A DNA stretch of 40,743 nt from a virus, in IMG/VR virus record IMGVR_UViG_3300037070_004142, positions 1 through 40,743 of that record; one strand, written 5' to 3'. The notes beneath the pieces are model-generated. The model did no database searches, was not told where the DNA came from, and saw only the letters and a program-made list of their open reading frames with translations. Position 1 is the stretch's first letter, and each line of letters starts with the position of its first letter. Positions 1 to 9,521 of the stretch are shown here, piece by piece. Made by a program: the position numbers and the translations under genes.

Positions 1-1
1 G

Positions 2-1252
2 GACGACCAAGACGGTAATCTAAATGTTGAAATCAACTGGGTTCAGTTTTCGACGGGGACACCAGTGGTTCAGACGGTTGGAACAACCAACGCTCCCGCG
101 CCCTATTCAACAGCCACCCTCAGGGAACAAGTTGCCACGGATGACGGGACGCTCCGCAGGATTACTCGCACCTACAACGGGGATCGGACGCTTTCAGACG
201 TTACGGAACTTCGCTTTGGCGGGAAGCTGGCGATTCGCACGATCACGGCAATTGGCGTAATTCCGCCGACTCCTTCCGGTTATACATTGGTCGGGCCGGG
301 TGTCCTCCACCCTGACGGGCGGGAAATCTACACCTATCAGTTTGCCCAAGCCTCGGGCGGTGGGGGCTCGGGAACGGGTGGGCAGATTTCCCAAGGCTTC
401 ACGAACAGCCAAGGTGGTAACATTCCTTTTGATCCTGCGGACCCGGACGCAGCAACAGGGGAAGTCATCTGTGTTACCCGTTATGTTTCCACGCCAGCGA
501 TTACGGCCAATCCTGTTACCCAGCCGACGAGTTTCGTCCTGTTCGCGGTGGATGTTGAGGACGAAGCTGGGTATCGCCTGTGGACGACTAAGAGCGGCTT
601 TGGCGGGGGCAATTCAATCTCGGTTACGGTGGACGGACAACCGGACGGGGCACTTATCTACACGGTAGCCCAGAACGACGATGACGGAACGACGGTTCCA
701 GCGTATCCGGGTTCGGGAACGGCCTACAACGTCCGCACCACCCATGCGCGGGATAATGGTTTTTGGAAGAACGTAGCGATTTGGCAGAAGCCTCCAGCAA
801 CTCAGACGTTCCTTAAAAATCACGGGTTCTACATGCCGGGCCGCGCTTATTTCAACGTGGGGCCAGATGAGTTTATCCAGCAGCCCCCGGTAAATATGAC
901 CCTGCTTGCGGATTATGAGGTGAGCTACGCCACCAGCCAGGTTTCCGACACCCCGTTCACGGTTGAGGCATGGGGATACGTTACCGGCTATTTTAAGCCA
1001 ACGGACGGGGGAATTAAGACACTCGGTGAGGGGTTGGGCGGGTATCTCGCCCAAGCCTCTGGCGTCAACTCATCCACGGCTGCCACTTTCAACAGCATCC
1101 CCTGCGATGATTACGACGTTCAACTAATCAGTTCCATCCCCAGCACATTCCCGGGCGGAACTCTAGTCATTGATACGGACAACGACCCTTATCTTGTGGA
1201 TGTGGCAGGGGTGGTTGTTTTCAAGCGCACGAAAGTTAGCTACGCCTTCTAA
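2..1252 (+). CDS. Virion structural protein, 5' truncated by window edge
   Basis: The reading frame is open from the second base of the window, so the true start lies upstream; the first in-frame GTG at 65 is probably internal. The visible 416 residues are rich in Gly, Thr, Ser and aromatic residues, with a Gly-rich linker (GGGGSGTGG) near residue 120 and beta-type sequence throughout, as in phage tail or appendage proteins. No enzyme motif was seen. It is coupled to the next gene by a TAATG overlap and heads a run of virion genes that continues to the tail fibre. A tail or neck structural role is inferred from context only. Confidence 0.75.
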   Translation, partial: DDQDGNLNVEINWVQFSTGTPVVQTVGTTNAPAPYSTATLREQVATDDGTLRRITRTYNGDRTLSDVTELRFGGKLAIRTITAIGVIPPTPSGYTLVGPGVLHPDGREIYTYQFAQASGGGGSGTGGQISQGFTNSQGGNIPFDPADPDAATGEVICVTRYVSTPAITANPVTQPTSFVLFAVDVEDEAGYRLWTTKSGFGGGNSISVTVDGQPDGALIYTVAQNDDDGTTVPAYPGSGTAYNVRTTHARDNGFWKNVAIWQKPPATQTFLKNHGFYMPGRAYFNVGPDEFIQQPPVNMTLLADYEVSYATSQVSDTPFTVEAWGYVTGYFKPTDGGIKTLGEGLGGYLAQASGVNSSTAATFNSIPCDDYDVQLISSIPSTFPGGTLVIDTDNDPYLVDVAGVVVFKRTKVSYAF

Positions 1253-1746
1253 TGTCCTTCGGAAAACAAATCATTCACAGAAGGACTTACCCCGGAATGG
1301 AGGTTATGCCCGCCCAGCAATTCGACCGGAGCACAGATAGTTTAATGGGGAGAATTACGAGCACCGGAGGTGGTGACACGACTGGCGACTGGCCCCTGAA
1401 ACTCGTCAAGGTGGATACCACAAATGTTAAGGTTCGCCTTGGGACGGTAAGCGGTTTCACCCCCACTGGAATTGAAACCAATATTGATGTGAGCGGGTCG
1501 GATGGGACATGGGCGATTATTATGGAAGCCACCATCAGTGGGACAAGCGTTACTGCCGTCACCCTAGCAACCGATAGCTCGAACACGGTCCCTTCTGATA
1601 CTTCCACGCACAGTTATAGAAAGGTCGGGGAGGTGGATGTGGCGTCCTCCATTATTACGGCGGTTCGCCCCAGCATGGCATGGTCGCAGAATGTCGCCAT
1701 CTGCACGGCAGACACGCCACCTTACAACTGGACAACGGGAAGTTGA
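1252..1746 (+). CDS. Hypothetical virion-associated protein
   Basis: This 164-residue product starts at an ATG overlapping the previous stop (TAATG), which fixes the start. It is beta-rich and dominated by Thr, Ser, Val and Gly, with no signal peptide and no catalytic motif that I recognise. The N-terminus (PGMEVMPAQQFDRS) is more polar than the rest. Its place between two larger Gly/Thr-rich genes suggests a small virion component or an assembly partner of the upstream protein; function is unknown. Confidence 0.7.
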   Translation: MSFGKQIIHRRTYPGMEVMPAQQFDRSTDSLMGRITSTGGGDTTGDWPLKLVKVDTTNVKVRLGTVSGFTPTGIETNIDVSGSDGTWAIIMEATISGTSVTAVTLATDSSNTVPSDTSTHSYRKVGEVDVASSIITAVRPSMAWSQNVAICTADTPPYNWTTGS

Positions 1747-1749
1747 GCG

Positions 1750-2931
1750 ATGAACGCCTTTGACCCTGCCCTGTTTGCGGCGAGCATTGGGTGTTTGCCG
1801 TGTTGCGAAGCACCTCCCGAGGAATGCGCATGCGCGTTACTACTGCCGGTCGGGTCTTTTCCAACAATCCCATTTGCCAACATAACAGATGCAAGTGACG
1901 CGATTGAAGATTTCACGGCGGACTGCCTCGTGTTCGCACAAGTGTTCGCGGACAGCCCGGCTAATCTTGGCGCGCTATCAGCAGATGACTCTACGCCAGA
2001 CACGCTGATTTTGGCTGGGCAGGGGCTCGGCCCTGGTGCCGGGCTCGTCCTGCCGGAGCTGGCAATGTATAGCAGCCTGAATCTAAAGGCCGGCAGCACC
2101 CTAACAATAGATTTCTCGTATTCGGCGACGGGAGGAGCAGGATTCCAACTGGCAGCCTTCACGCTATACACATGCCTTGGCGCGGAAGTGGACTCGGGGG
2201 TTGATACAACTAATTTCACAGGCACATGGACGGTCAGCATCCCCGCGGATGGCGTATATGTATTAGAGTTGGGATTCCTTGGCCATCCAGACGGCACGGC
2301 GGTCACGAGCACGGTCACAAATTCATCCGACGACACGATGACGGCAAATCCGATCATCGCACTCTGGGACGACAGCGGAACGACTCGGCAGTTATGGGCG
2401 TGCCCGAAGCTACTGCTGCCGCCGCTCACCGAATCGACGGGCGACTGGTATGCCGATGAGACCGAGGCGCAGGCCGCCATCGACGACTACACGAGCAACT
2501 GCGTCGGGTACATCGAAAGCCTGACGAATATAACGACCTTCACGGCGACGGACGGGGGAACTTCGCTCACACTGGCTGCGGTGCTGACCGTTGGTGCGAC
2601 GAGTGCTCCGGCAATGTGGGGAGGGGTAAACGCGGTCGGAGGGCAAACAATAACGATCACGGCAACGGCTGGGACCGGAACGCCAAGCCTCAGCGCCTTC
2701 ATCTACGATGACACCGGAACTCTCGTTGAAGCCAGTGGGTCCGTGGCGTCCCCGTGGGTGTCGTCCGCGCTGCCCTACACGGGCAGATATACAATCAAGG
2801 TTACAACGTCCTCAACCTTGGCGACGGTGGCTCTAGCAGCAGCCATTACGTCATCTGGCGCGCTCTCAGTGAACCAAGTCCAAGCCCGTTATGATATAGG
2901 ATTGGAGTGTTCAGCGAACCTCGATTGCTGA
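1750..2931 (+). CDS. Hypothetical virion protein with Cys-rich N-terminus and beta-sandwich-like repeats
   Basis: The 393-residue product begins with a short cysteine cluster (GCLPCCEAPPEECACA, about residues 14-29). Two similar beta-rich stretches follow (about residues 95-190 and 255-370), each alternating hydrophobic strands with Thr/Ser/Gly turns and a stretch like adhesin or pre-peptidase-type beta sandwiches (SIPADGVYVLELGF). This resemblance is by eye only. It follows the previous gene by 3 bp and ends in a TGATG overlap with the next. A surface-exposed tail component that may bind a ligand is a reasonable inference. Confidence 0.7.
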   Translation: MNAFDPALFAASIGCLPCCEAPPEECACALLLPVGSFPTIPFANITDASDAIEDFTADCLVFAQVFADSPANLGALSADDSTPDTLILAGQGLGPGAGLVLPELAMYSSLNLKAGSTLTIDFSYSATGGAGFQLAAFTLYTCLGAEVDSGVDTTNFTGTWTVSIPADGVYVLELGFLGHPDGTAVTSTVTNSSDDTMTANPIIALWDDSGTTRQLWACPKLLLPPLTESTGDWYADETEAQAAIDDYTSNCVGYIESLTNITTFTATDGGTSLTLAAVLTVGATSAPAMWGGVNAVGGQTITITATAGTGTPSLSAFIYDDTGTLVEASGSVASPWVSSALPYTGRYTIKVTTSSTLATVALAAAITSSGALSVNQVQARYDIGLECSANLDC

Positions 2932-3119
2932 TGCCACCCAAGACCATTACTCCTGCCGAACGCGCTGCCAGAAAAGGCCAGCCCGTCCCCGTCGCTGGCT
3001 TCCGCAAGAAGGGCTGCAAGACATGCAAACCGATTCCCGTCTATCCTCGCCCCCCTTTAAGCCTTGAATCTGTAAAACCTGCTATTAGAGAAATTACTAT
3101 CCGCCATGGCTACGACTAA
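2931..3119 (+). CDS. Small basic hypothetical protein
   Basis: This 62-residue Pro/Lys-rich product starts at the ATG embedded in the previous stop (TGATG). A longer version from a GTG at 2907 would overlap the upstream gene and is less likely. The sequence has a CKTC pair near residue 28 and no membrane segment. It overlaps the next gene by 14 bp, consistent with translational coupling in the virion operon. Function unknown. Confidence 0.55.
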   Translation: MPPKTITPAERAARKGQPVPVAGFRKKGCKTCKPIPVYPRPPLSLESVKPAIREITIRHGYD

Positions 3120-4629
3120 AAACCCCATTTTTGATAGAATCCGGCAGGATGGTTTCATGGGTGGCACTCAGGACAAGTTGCGGGCGTCCATGAACTCGAC
3201 CTTTGCGAACCTGCGCGGAGGCACAGGGGCTCAGACTGATTTCGGTGAACAAAACAGAATGGCAAATGCGGGGGTTTACGAGCCGGGCTCTTTTGGGGCT
3301 CAAAATGCCGTGGCAAACGGGACCGGGGTTGTTGGGACGGCTGAACAGTTCAGGACGGGAACTGTTCCGGTTATGCAATCTGGAATTGACAACACCCCGC
3401 TCCCAACCGGCCGCGAAGGACTCAACGCCGCCACGGGAAATATTCTAGGTTCTGGTCTTAGTCGGGGTGCGGCTTCGGGCGTTTCTGGGCTCCCCGTGGC
3501 AACTCAAGTTGCGGGGGTACTTTCTGGCATGGAGGACACCGGGAAAGTCGCCGCATATCAGCAGCGATTGATGGAATCGGGGATTAATCTGAACGCTGAA
3601 AACCAAGCCCCGGGAGACTATCAAAGGAACCTCGTGGCGGCGCGTGGCATTTATGATAACGTCTTTGGCGCAGGATTGCCCGCAGGCGCTACGGGAGGCC
3701 CGACCACATCCTACGCCCCCACTGGATTTAGAGACCGCGTAATGCAGGCTAATGGTGGCCTAGTGTATGGGCAGGGGAACGTCATGGGCGCAACGGATGG
3801 GAAAAACGCGGCGGGCGGGAATCGGTTCTTTTTGGGCCAAGTCACCCCGATGGGTGCCAATGGACAGGCACCCGCTCCCCCGCCTAATCCGATCATGGAT
3901 GAAAGGTCGGCCCCCTTGGGTTCGACGGCGAAAGCCCCATCCGCTTACGACCAGAACGCCCAAGCCTTCAAGAATCACCAAGTCACCCAGCAAATGCAGG
4001 CCGGGCTTTTGAAAGCCCTTCCCCCCGGTTACATGCTGGACCCGGACAAGCCTAACGCGATTAAGCCTATTCCGGGCGGTCCGGCTGAACAGAAAGCTGC
4101 CGATGACAAACGGGCCTCTGATGAATCGGTTCGCGCCACTCACGAAGCCGCCCGGCAGTCCGTGGAAAAGGCCAACATCACCACAAAGACGATTAACAAG
4201 ATTCTCCCCCAGTTAAACAGCATGACAACAGGGGTTGCGGCGGCCCTGACTGAAGCGGTTCCTGGAACCCCTGCTTACAATGTGGGGAAACTGAAGGATA
4301 CGGTCGTTGCGAATATCGGCCTGAAAGAACTGAAGGCCATGAAGGAGGCCAGCAAAACGGGTGCCTCTGGCATGGGTGCGCTTTCTGAAAAAGAGTTGGC
4401 CGTGCTCGAAACCTCCCTTGGTAATTTGAAACTGGCCCAGAAAACCGATCAGGTAGCGAAGGCCATGAAGGATGTTCGCAATTCCTTTTATCGCTGGCGC
4501 TCCACCTACAACGCAGGGCAGTTGGGCGAAACGCCCGAAGCCATGCAAAGGCAGTTGGCAGTTAAGTGGGCATTGGAACACGACAACGACCCCCGAGCTG
4601 AACAGATTCTTGCGATGGACGAAAAATAA
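3106..4629 (+). CDS. Putative internal virion / DNA ejection protein
   Basis: The 507-residue product has a Gly/Ala/Asn-rich, low-complexity first half and a charged, helical second half (about residues 320-507) with Glu/Lys/Ala-rich stretches likely to form coiled coils. No enzymatic motif was recognised. With the next gene it forms the two-gene block between small structural proteins and the tail fibre where P22-like and T7-like phages often carry internal or ejection proteins. That role is inferred from size, composition and position. Confidence 0.6.
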   Translation: MATTKNPIFDRIRQDGFMGGTQDKLRASMNSTFANLRGGTGAQTDFGEQNRMANAGVYEPGSFGAQNAVANGTGVVGTAEQFRTGTVPVMQSGIDNTPLPTGREGLNAATGNILGSGLSRGAASGVSGLPVATQVAGVLSGMEDTGKVAAYQQRLMESGINLNAENQAPGDYQRNLVAARGIYDNVFGAGLPAGATGGPTTSYAPTGFRDRVMQANGGLVYGQGNVMGATDGKNAAGGNRFFLGQVTPMGANGQAPAPPPNPIMDERSAPLGSTAKAPSAYDQNAQAFKNHQVTQQMQAGLLKALPPGYMLDPDKPNAIKPIPGGPAEQKAADDKRASDESVRATHEAARQSVEKANITTKTINKILPQLNSMTTGVAAALTEAVPGTPAYNVGKLKDTVVANIGLKELKAMKEASKTGASGMGALSEKELAVLETSLGNLKLAQKTDQVAKAMKDVRNSFYRWRSTYNAGQLGETPEAMQRQLAVKWALEHDNDPRAEQILAMDEK

Positions 4630-6302
4630 TGGCGTCCCCGAAAACAGTCGAATTTGATGCGGACGCCTATCTCTCACAGGTGAATCAGAAGGCTTTGGAT
4701 GGGGTGGCTGGGTTCGACCCGGACGAGTACCTTTTGGGCGCTCCGGTTGCGGACAATGCCCCCAAGACCCTCCCGCCGATGTTTGCCAATCGGGCAGAGT
4801 TTGACGCAGCGGTAGCTAGGCAGGCCACCGAGAACCCGGAAAGTTTCGGTTCCAAGGCCAAGATGGCGGCCCGTGCATTGGGCTCTGCCGCTGTTAAGGT
4901 GGGCGTTCCGATTGCGGCCATGGCGGCGGCTCCCGTTACGGGTGGGGCATCATTAGCGGCGATTGGCGGCCTTTCCGCGATGGGTGGAGAGTATCTTGGC
5001 AACCAGATTGCAGGCGAGGAAACGACCCCGGGCGGCCTCTTTCAGGCTGGGGTGCTAGGCGCTACCCCGATGCGTTCCTTGCCCTCTGCAACCGCTCTAC
5101 AGACCGCTGGAACCGCCTTGAAGGTGGGGACGGCTGGTGCCCTCGGGGCTGCGGGCAAAATCGCCCTAGACGAGCAACGCGCCCCCACGACCTCAGAAGT
5201 GGCCACTCCTTTCGCCATCGGGGCGGCGGTCCCCCTCGGTGTGAAATTGGGCGGCATAGACTCAGGTTCAGGCGCCAAGGCTGCAATCAAAGCCAGCGGA
5301 GAGGACTCCGTTCGCAGGGAAACGCTTCGGGCCGGTCGTGAGCTTGGCCTTGTCGTGCCGCCGTCCTCCGTCAACCGGCTCAACCCAAGCGCCACAAGCG
5401 ATACGCTGGAATCTCTAGCGGGTAAAGCGGCCACCGCCCAAGCGGCGATTGAGCGCAACCAGCCGAAGATTAACACCGCCATTCGCGAAGACATTGGCCT
5501 GCCTGATGGTGCCCCGCTCTCGGAAATTGCGATTAACACCCAGCGAGTAGCCCCTAATCTCGTTTACGACAAGATTGCGAAGACGGGACCGGAAGCGAGC
5601 AACCTATTGGGACAGTTCAAGGCCAGCAACGACCGTGCGCGGGAACTCTTCTCGGCCTACAATCAGGGGAAAATGATGGGCCTCCCCAATAACGCCACGC
5701 TGGCGGATGCACGATTGGCGGCGGCGGAAGCGGATACGTTCAAGGGGCAACTTAAACAAGTTCTCCCGAAAGACCTTTTTGAAGAATTTGAGAACGCCCG
5801 TTTGAGACTCGCCAAGGTTGGACTGGCAGAGCGGGCGGTTCGCCTCGGGGACGGGAATGTTGACCCGCAGGTTTACGCACAAGCTTTGGACTCAGGTGAA
5901 AAACTCACCGGCAACGCCCGCACAATCGGAAAATTCGCGAACGCTTTTGAGCGTTACATGAAAGAGACGGCGAAAACGCCTGCCTCGGGAGTGGATTACC
6001 TGAAGACGGTTGGAAAACTCGGGCTTGGTATTGGGGGCGCTTCAACCGGCAACCCCGCTTTGGCTGTGGGCGGTCCGCTTGCCATGGTGGCGGCTGAACG
6101 CGGTTCACGCTCCATGCTCCTCTCCCCTTTCTACCAGAACCGATTCGCCCAACCCTACTATGGCCCAACCAAGGAAAGTTTGGCGGCTGGAATGGGCCGA
6201 CTTGCGGCCATGGCTTCGGGGCGCGCAGAAGGGGAGCAACCCCTTTCCGAAGAAGAATACCTTCGCCATCAAGAATTGCTTGCAAGGGCTAAGGAGAAAT
6301 AA
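4629..6302 (+). CDS. Putative internal virion protein with hydrophobic Gly/Ala segment
   Basis: The 557-residue product starts at a TAATG overlap with the previous gene. Residues about 75-135 form a long Ala/Gly-rich hydrophobic tract (for example AAMAAAPVTGGASLAAIGG), a second lies near residues 165-205, and a third near 455-480. Such amphipathic Ala/Gly tracts are common in phage ejection proteins that enter the host envelope. The C-terminus is charged (EEEYLRHQELLARAKEK). A role in DNA ejection is inferred; no lysozyme or transglycosylase motif was seen. Confidence 0.6.
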   Translation: MASPKTVEFDADAYLSQVNQKALDGVAGFDPDEYLLGAPVADNAPKTLPPMFANRAEFDAAVARQATENPESFGSKAKMAARALGSAAVKVGVPIAAMAAAPVTGGASLAAIGGLSAMGGEYLGNQIAGEETTPGGLFQAGVLGATPMRSLPSATALQTAGTALKVGTAGALGAAGKIALDEQRAPTTSEVATPFAIGAAVPLGVKLGGIDSGSGAKAAIKASGEDSVRRETLRAGRELGLVVPPSSVNRLNPSATSDTLESLAGKAATAQAAIERNQPKINTAIREDIGLPDGAPLSEIAINTQRVAPNLVYDKIAKTGPEASNLLGQFKASNDRARELFSAYNQGKMMGLPNNATLADARLAAAEADTFKGQLKQVLPKDLFEEFENARLRLAKVGLAERAVRLGDGNVDPQVYAQALDSGEKLTGNARTIGKFANAFERYMKETAKTPASGVDYLKTVGKLGLGIGGASTGNPALAVGGPLAMVAAERGSRSMLLSPFYQNRFAQPYYGPTKESLAAGMGRLAAMASGRAEGEQPLSEEEYLRHQELLARAKEK

Positions 6303-6304
6303 CC

Positions 6305-6625
6305 ATGGCACTTACTCCACAGGAACAAGCGGAATTTGACGGGCTCAGTCGCCGCATTAAGGCAGCGGGTTATAAGCCACCCAAGACGCCTGATCCGCAA
6401 ATGGTCCGTCCGCCGAAACAAGCGCCGCGCCAACCAGTCGGGAAAGACCGATCCGATGAAGTTATTCAGGCGCTTAGGGCGTCCACGGATAAAATTCTTT
6501 CTGCGATTCCGCATCAGGAAGAGAAGGAAACGCCACAACCCGAACAGAAGCCCAAGGTGTGGAAGTTCACCCATCGCTACGACGTTTACAACAAACTGAT
6601 CGAAACCACGGCAACCTCCGAATAA
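6305..6625 (+). CDS. Small hypothetical protein
   Basis: The 106-residue hydrophilic product is preceded by a good Shine-Dalgarno sequence (AAGGAG) that overlaps the end of the previous gene. The first 20 residues are a likely helix (TPQEQAEFDGLSRRIKAAGY), followed by a Pro/Lys-rich segment and a short beta-like tail. No known domain was recognised. It sits between internal virion proteins and the tail fibre and may be a minor virion or assembly protein. Confidence 0.6.
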   Translation: MALTPQEQAEFDGLSRRIKAAGYKPPKTPDPQMVRPPKQAPRQPVGKDRSDEVIQALRASTDKILSAIPHQEEKETPQPEQKPKVWKFTHRYDVYNKLIETTATSE

Positions 6626-6626
6626 C

Positions 6627-6818
6627 ATGTTCGGATATTTCCAGTTTGCCCAACCGCAGTTTGCCGACGTGCCCTATTTTTCAAGCCCGGGGCCTGCTGC
6701 TTCCGGTGGCGGTGGTGGGCCTCCCGGAAAGCGCCGCAAGAATCCGTTTGAATTATCCCGGCAGGAGCAGGCCGATAGGATGGAGCGGATGCTTATGGAA
6801 TTTCTGAAGAACCAATAA
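6627..6818 (+). CDS. Small hypothetical protein with Gly/Pro linker
   Basis: The 63-residue product has an aromatic N-terminus (MFGYFQFAQPQF), a central Gly/Pro-rich linker and a helical, charged C-terminus. It is separated from the preceding gene by one base and from the tail fibre start by one base, so it belongs to the same transcription unit. It may be a small adaptor or virion protein; function unknown. Confidence 0.55.
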   Translation: MFGYFQFAQPQFADVPYFSSPGPAASGGGGGPPGKRRKNPFELSRQEQADRMERMLMEFLKNQ

Positions 6819-6819
6819 C

Positions 6820-9279
6820 ATGGCGACATTTGACGCACACAAGAATTTAGCGGCATCATTGGTTGCAACCGCCCCGTCACCCGCCACCAGCGGAACATCA
6901 TTGGTGGTGTCTGCCGGAACTGGGGCGCTGTTCCCGGCTGTTCCGTTCAATTGCACGGTCTGCCCGGTTGGGGTGATGCCCACGACAACCAATGCCGAGA
7001 TTATCCGGGTCACAAACATTTCCACGGACACCTTCACGATTACCCGCGCCCAAGAGGGGACGGTTGCCAGAAACATTGTAGCGGGGGATTTCATCGCCAA
7101 CAGCATCACGGTCAAATCCCTGACTGACATAGAAACCGCCGTTAATGATTCGGTGGTCGGTCCAGCCTCGGCCACGGACAACGCCATTGTCCTGTTCAAC
7201 GGGACTACGGGGAAACTAGTCAAGAACAGCACGCTTATCTACAGCGGCACCACGCTGACGGTTCCTGATGCATTTTCGCTGACGAGTGCGGGGAGTATCG
7301 CGCTGGCGGCGGGAGGGTCGAATAAGGACATTACGCTTACGCCGAGCGGAACGGGTGCTGTCACGGTTCCTTCGGGCTCGCTAAGGGTAGGCACCGACAC
7401 GACGGCAACGTGGCATCTTAACGTCTTCGCTGATGGTCTCACTGGGCTTCCCCCTTGGCAGCGAAACATTTCGACTCGGTTGGTGGGGACGCTTACCGCC
7501 GATGACGCGAACAGTTACCGGACAATCGACGGGTTCCTCTCTGTTGCCAGCGGCGGGTTCAACCTTACTGGCTCACTTCGCGGGGCGAACTTCGCGGTCA
7601 ATACCACCGGCTCCACGACGGGCACCTACACGCTCATGCGGGGTGTGGAAACCTCCGTGTCGCTGACTTCGGCTAGTGCGCTGAACGCGACCACGCTGGA
7701 AGGCATGAGCAATACCTTGTCTCTTGCGACGGCTGGCGTTGCGACGACGGGTTACAATTACCGGGCGATAACGGCCCGCTCAACCGGAAGCGTAACGACC
7801 TACTACGCTTACTCCGCCGACGCCCCCGCCACGAGTATCGGAACGACGCTTGGCGTAGCCTATGCAGCCGACTGGACAGCCGCGACTGGTCGTTATGGCG
7901 CTTACTTCCCCGGAACCGTTCAGCATCTTTTTGGCGGTGCGGTTACGCTTGGTATTTCCGGAACCTCCGCCGCCTCGCTGGCCTTCCTTAACGCCACCTC
8001 TGGGAGCATCACCTTGGCCCCGCCTGCGGGGGCGCTCGGTACGGTTACACTAACCCTTCCAGCAGTCACGGGAACGCTTCTTGGAACCGGCACGACCGTC
8101 ACGGTAGCGCAAGGCGGCAGCGGCATTGCCACAACCACAGCTTACAGTCCCATCTTCAGCGGCACGACCGCAACGGGAGCATGGAAGGCCGACACGGGGC
8201 CGGGAACAAGCGGGCAAGTCCTGACGAGCACGGGCGCGGCTTCTTACCCGACTTGGCAGGCGGTGAGCGTTACAGAAACCGTCATTTCCCCGACGCAGCT
8301 TGCAGCGGATACAGACGACTGGAACCCTACCAACCTCGCAACGGCTACGGTCATCCGCGTGGATACGGATGCGAGCCTGCGTTACCTGTCCAGCATCACG
8401 GCCCCGGCTTCGGTTAAGCGCCTGCGCCTTGAGAACATTTCCGCCAACACGCTGATCCTGAAGGACGACTCCGCCGCGCTTGGCACCGCCGCCAACCGGA
8501 TGATTTTGGGAGGCCAGGATTTGCCGCTGTTCCCGGCGGATACCATAGATTTGATTTACGATACGACTTCCTCCCGCTGGCGGGCGGTGAACCCAATGTC
8601 GAAGGTCATGCCGCCGCGCCGGTTTGGTTGGTATGGTGTGCGTCCATCCTTTCCTTCTGCCTCCGCCGATACTGGCGTGTTCAACGCCTCTAGCACGGTT
8701 AGCGGCACCGCAGCGGCTAACACGATTACGGCGGCGGATTCCGCTAACGTCACAAATTACATCCTACAGACAACCGGCACGGATACAACCGGGCGCTCTC
8801 ATTTTGGTAACGTCAGCTTTTCGCTGCTTTTAGGTAACAATTGGTATTGGCGCTTCGCATCCCGAATCAACATTGTTGCGCTCTCCGATGGCACTGAAAC
8901 CTTCACCTACTGGGCTGGCCTGATCGACGCGTCCATCGGCAATCCGACAGACGGTGTTTTCCTGCGCTATACTCACAGCGTAAACAGCGGGAATTTTGAA
9001 CTCGTGCTGCGGTCTAACGGCTCCGAAACCCCGGTAAACTGTAGTGCAGGTCCGGCGGCAAATACTTGGTGCGACATCGCCATCACCGTCACGCCAACCC
9101 GCGTTGAAGCGTATAAGGACGGCGTGTTGATTGGCTCGACCACGACCATGACCAACCTGCCGAGCGGGTCGGGGCGACAAACGGGCATCGGTTCGCTGAT
9201 TATCAAATCCGCCGGCACGACCGCCCGCACGGCTTTGCTTCAGTCCTTTGAACTCGTCGGCTACAAAGGAGTGCCCTGA
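6820..9279 (+). CDS. Tail fibre protein
   Basis: The 819-residue product has three visible parts. Residues 1-110 resemble the conserved N-terminal adaptor of many phage fibres (TRAQEGTVARNIVAGD). A long Thr/Ser/Gly/Ala-rich shaft follows, containing the common fibre motif VAQGGSG near residue 428. A C-terminal region (about 600-819) alternates beta strands and looks like a concanavalin-A-type lectin domain (AYKDGVLIGSTTTM). It is the likely receptor-binding fibre. Attachment through residues 1-110 and host recognition through the C-terminus are inferred from family knowledge. Confidence 0.88.
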   Translation: MATFDAHKNLAASLVATAPSPATSGTSLVVSAGTGALFPAVPFNCTVCPVGVMPTTTNAEIIRVTNISTDTFTITRAQEGTVARNIVAGDFIANSITVKSLTDIETAVNDSVVGPASATDNAIVLFNGTTGKLVKNSTLIYSGTTLTVPDAFSLTSAGSIALAAGGSNKDITLTPSGTGAVTVPSGSLRVGTDTTATWHLNVFADGLTGLPPWQRNISTRLVGTLTADDANSYRTIDGFLSVASGGFNLTGSLRGANFAVNTTGSTTGTYTLMRGVETSVSLTSASALNATTLEGMSNTLSLATAGVATTGYNYRAITARSTGSVTTYYAYSADAPATSIGTTLGVAYAADWTAATGRYGAYFPGTVQHLFGGAVTLGISGTSAASLAFLNATSGSITLAPPAGALGTVTLTLPAVTGTLLGTGTTVTVAQGGSGIATTTAYSPIFSGTTATGAWKADTGPGTSGQVLTSTGAASYPTWQAVSVTETVISPTQLAADTDDWNPTNLATATVIRVDTDASLRYLSSITAPASVKRLRLENISANTLILKDDSAALGTAANRMILGGQDLPLFPADTIDLIYDTTSSRWRAVNPMSKVMPPRRFGWYGVRPSFPSASADTGVFNASSTVSGTAAANTITAADSANVTNYILQTTGTDTTGRSHFGNVSFSLLLGNNWYWRFASRINIVALSDGTETFTYWAGLIDASIGNPTDGVFLRYTHSVNSGNFELVLRSNGSETPVNCSAGPAANTWCDIAITVTPTRVEAYKDGVLIGSTTTMTNLPSGSGRQTGIGSLIIKSAGTTARTALLQSFELVGYKGVP

Positions 9280-9521
9280 TGAAAACGATCTATGTCATCT
9301 TCAATCCTGAGCCCGGCACGCTGGCGCGTTGCTATGATGAACCGATTCCCGGAGCGGTGAAAATGTCCGAGGAGGAGTTCATTGCTTGGCGGGATAAGCA
9401 ACCTGTGTCCGAGGAACGGCCGGAAACCGCGCCCCCTACCTTGGACGACCGCCTTGCAGCACTCGAAGCCGACAACGCCACGCTGAAGGCGAAGCTAGCC
9501 GAACTGGAAGCCAAGCGATGA
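9279..9521 (+). CDS. Small coiled-coil protein downstream of tail fibre
   Basis: The 80-residue product has a strong Shine-Dalgarno sequence (AAAGGAG) inside the end of the fibre gene and overlaps the fibre stop (TGATG). The N-terminal half is a small alpha/beta-like module; the last 30 residues form an obvious heptad helix (LAALEADNATLKAKLAELEA). Small genes directly after fibres often encode fibre assembly factors, so a chaperone or tail-associated role is plausible but unproven. Confidence 0.6.
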   Translation: MKTIYVIFNPEPGTLARCYDEPIPGAVKMSEEEFIAWRDKQPVSEERPETAPPTLDDRLAALEADNATLKAKLAELEAKR